This document shows, piece by piece, positions 61,770-64,000 of a DNA stretch of 64,000 nucleotides; position 1 is the stretch's first letter; every line of letters begins with the position of its first letter. Origin of the DNA: Balaenoptera acutorostrata (taxonomy: Eukaryota > Chordata > Mammalia > Artiodactyla > Balaenopteridae); contig NC_080082.1 of NCBI RefSeq assembly GCF_949987535.1, forward strand, positions 50,878,374-50,942,373, in the 5' to 3' direction. The notes under the pieces were generated by a model, which ran no database searches, was not told the origin of the DNA, and was given only the letters and a program-made list of their open reading frames with translations. Made by a program: the position numbers and the translations under genes.

Positions 61770-62280
61770 ATACTGTGGCAGAATAAAGATTACTGCCGAT
61801 TCTTTGGTACTCCACCCATCAAGACGTGGAATCCACATCCTTTCCCTTTGAATCTGGGCAGACTGTGACTACTTTGACCAGTAGAATAGCAGAAGTACTG
61901 CTGTGCTAGTTTCCGGACCCAGACTTTACTGGTAGATATTGCCTCATCTCTTGGAATACCCTCTCAAGTTCAGACCTGAACTGTTATGTTAAAAAGTCTG
62001 GCTACTCTGCTGAAGAGACCACATGGAAAGGCCCTGAGACTACATAGAGAAGGAGAGGCACTCTGCTGTGCCCAGTCTTCCAGATTGCCGATGAAAACAT
62101 CAGACATTTGAGTGAAATAGTTTTGGATCCTCCAAACCAGCCATCAGCTGAATGCCAGTGAATAACCTCAGTTGATGCCGTGTAGAACAGAAAAATCCAC
62201 CAACTGAGCCCCTGCCCAAATTCCTGACCCACGAAATCATTAGATATAATTAAATGGTTGTTGTTTTAAGCTACTAAATA
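61770..62280 (+). mobile_element. MaLR-type LTR fragment in the ZFP82 3' flank
   Basis: TTTGACCAGTAGAATAGCAG, TTAAAAAGTCTGGCTACTCT, CAGACATTTGAGTGAAATAG, AAATTCCTGACCCACGAAAT, and AAATGGTTGTTGTTTTAAGC give the recognisable 3' course of an MLT/MST-type LTR. Old and non-coding. Confidence 0.65.
61792..61797 (+). terminator. candidate poly(A) signal for ZFP82
   Basis: AATAAA about 310 bases after the ZFP82 stop codon, at the start of an LTR fragment; an upstream ATTAAA variant is at 61566. Either could define the 3' end. No downstream GU-rich element was assessed reliably. Confidence 0.35.
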
Positions 62281-62309
62281 TTGTTTTATTATTATCATCA
62301 TTAATATTA

Positions 62310-62420
62310 CTCTTGAAAATCCATATGAAAGACTATGGGCACAGTGAATATAGAAATGCCTTCCACCAACACTCATCCATTATTGAATGTCAGATAACTT
62401 ATTCTTGTTAAAATAGTGAA
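62310..62420 (+). pseudogene. second fossil zinc finger downstream of ZFP82
   Basis: AAATCCATATGAAAGACTAT (about 62317-62336), then AGAAATGCCTTCCACCAACA (62352-62371), CATCCATTATTGAATGTCAG and TTATTCTTGTTAA read as a damaged finger: PYE-core, KAF, L-I-H and linker equivalents in the right order. It is separated from the first relic by an LTR fragment inserted at about 61770-62280. Confidence 0.5.
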
Positions 62421-62517
62421 AGTGAGAAATCCTTTTTCAATTTTTTCATAAAAAAGAAGATATTCTACAATCTATACTCTCTGGCCTCAGTATAAATTTG
62501 ATTTAAAATTAACAGAG

Positions 62518-62995
62518 GATGGATGGACCTAGAGATTGTCATACTAAGTGAAGTAAGTCAGACAGAGTAAGACAAATATTGTATCACTTGTTTGTGGAAA
62601 CTAAAAATAGTACAAATGAACTTATTTACAAAACAGAAACAGACTCACAGACATAGAAAACAAACATGGTTATCAAAGGGGAAGTGGGGGGATAAATTAG
62701 GAGTATGGTATTAACAGATAACATACTACTGTATATAACATAGGTAAACAATAAGGATTTACTGTATAGCATTGGGAACTATATTCAATATCTTGTAATA
62801 ACTTATAATGGAAAATAATTTTTTAAAAGAATATATGTATATATATATATTCACTGTATGAATATATATATACACACTGTATGTATGTATATACATATAT
62901 GTGTGTATATGTAACCAAATCACTGTGCTGTATACCTAAAACTAGCACAATATTGTAAATCAACTATACTTCAATTAAATACATAAAATTAACAA
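62518..62995 (+). mobile_element. L1 3' UTR, sense, with TA-rich expansion
   Basis: GGATGGACCTAGAGATTGTC (the end of ORF2) to AATCAACTATACTTCAATTA. It contains an AT/GTAT-rich expansion at 62825-62915. 5'-truncated. Confidence 0.85.
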
Positions 62996-62999
62996 AGAA

Positions 63000-64000
63000 T
63001 AAGATAAAAAGAAACTATTTGGAAATTAAAAGTCACCTATAAGTCCAGCATCAATTTTTAAAAATCCATTGTAGCCTTTTAAAAAAATGCTCAAATTGTC
63101 CTATATTTGGCCAGTGGGAATCCCCTCAATTTGGATCCTTTGTCCTTTTGTCATGATTACTGTAGCCTGTGATAGCTTCCTTTTTTTCTAACAAAATGCA
63201 TTGGTCAGCTACAGAGCACATTAGGGCATTTATTAATAAATAAAGGGGAAATGGAGCATTTATCCTGCCTTTCCTTTATGAACTATATTTCAAGACAACC
63301 AAAAGTTGATGAAGGAAAGTTCTTTATTATTAGAGAATTCTAGCTAATAAAGGTCAAAGGAATGATAGAATCCAAAAAGTCACACTTTTTATTTATGAAA
63401 TAATGGGTCTTGATGGTATCAGTGGATGTGAAAACCACTAGGTGAGAGATTATTCTAAGATTTTAAAGGACAGAGCAGAATGACAACCCATTAACCTATA
63501 GTAACATCTCTAAATTAAATCAGCAAGACTATGTGCTTCTTGATGTAATGCAATGGATGTATACTACCTGTGGAGTATTCTTGTCCAAAATATTGATTCA
63601 GAAGTGTAATTTAGTCCCTAAACCTACCAGTTTACAGGAAACTTGGGAAATAAATGAACAAATTCATGACACAAAGAAGCAAACAGCCAAATCCAGAATG
63701 TGGGAAATTCCACAAAATTAAAGCCCTAGTTTCTTAACCAATATATGTTAAGAGAATAAAAACAGAATTTTACAAATTAAAAGAGACTTGAGACATATTA
63801 ATTAAATACAGTGTATGGAATGTATTGAGATGCTTGTGTTAAAATGTACCCAGGATTTGCTTTAATCAGGTATGGTAAGTCACGAAGACATGGAAATGAT
63901 TATGATGAAGGAAGAAGCTTATACGCGGAGATTTCTGCAACAGGAGGAACTGAGTACACATAGGAGAACATGGAAGGAGCACCTAGTCCTGTTAGGAGGC
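63000..64000. other. no recognised feature
   Basis: AT-rich intergenic sequence to the window edge; the short frame at 63533-63721 has no family resemblance. In human the next gene of the cluster in this direction would be ZFP14. Confidence 0.4.

Overview
The window is mammalian nuclear DNA and most likely comes from a cetacean or close relative (whippomorph). It is AT-rich, intron-bearing and full of interspersed repeats. The dominant young repeat is a tRNA-derived SINE of the CHR type (heads reading GGGACTTCCCTGGTGG). I mapped 28 copies and saw no BovB or Bov-tA elements, which argues against a ruminant. Older layers are L1 of several ages, MIR, L2, MaLR-type LTRs and DNA transposons (MER5A, MER20, Tigger). 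Species assignment is inference from the repeats.

The protein-coding content belongs to two KRAB zinc-finger repressor genes, both on the + strand. The terminal zinc-finger exon of a gene I recognise as ZNF566 lies at 8823-9847; its KRAB exons were not found and should lie left of the window. A complete ZFP82 gene follows: CpG-island promoter and first exon near 37.8-38.8 kb, then start-codon exon 46981-47066, KRAB-A exon 48516-48642, KRAB-B exon 50496-50588 and zinc-finger exon 60124-61481. The spliced ZFP82 frame is open for 528 codons and every junction keeps phase. The order ZNF566 then ZFP82 on one strand matches the human 19q13.12 cluster as I recall it. Both proteins would be nuclear: fingers bind DNA and the KRAB domain recruits TRIM28/KAP1 to silence chromatin, typically at transposable elements.

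Layout: 1-8.8 kb, L1, SINE and ancient repeats, probably ZNF566 intron; 8.8-11 kb, ZNF566 last exon, 3' UTR and decayed fingers; 11-37 kb, repeat-dominated intergenic DNA including a heavily interrupted old L1 (23.0-32.1 kb), a 30-bp minisatellite (32.5-33.6 kb) and a nested MER5A/Tigger/SINE stack (35.2-36.7 kb); 37.8-38.8 kb, CpG island; 38.2-60.1 kb, ZFP82 exons and introns; 61.5-64 kb, ZFP82 3' UTR, relic fingers, an LTR and an L1 tail.

No novel molecular system is evident. The best leads are the fossil fingers beyond both stop codons, the three-finger duplication in ZFP82, the minisatellite attached to an L1/HAL1-like body, a tail-to-tail SINE hairpin in a ZFP82 intron, and a perfect minus-strand splice donor inside the CpG island.
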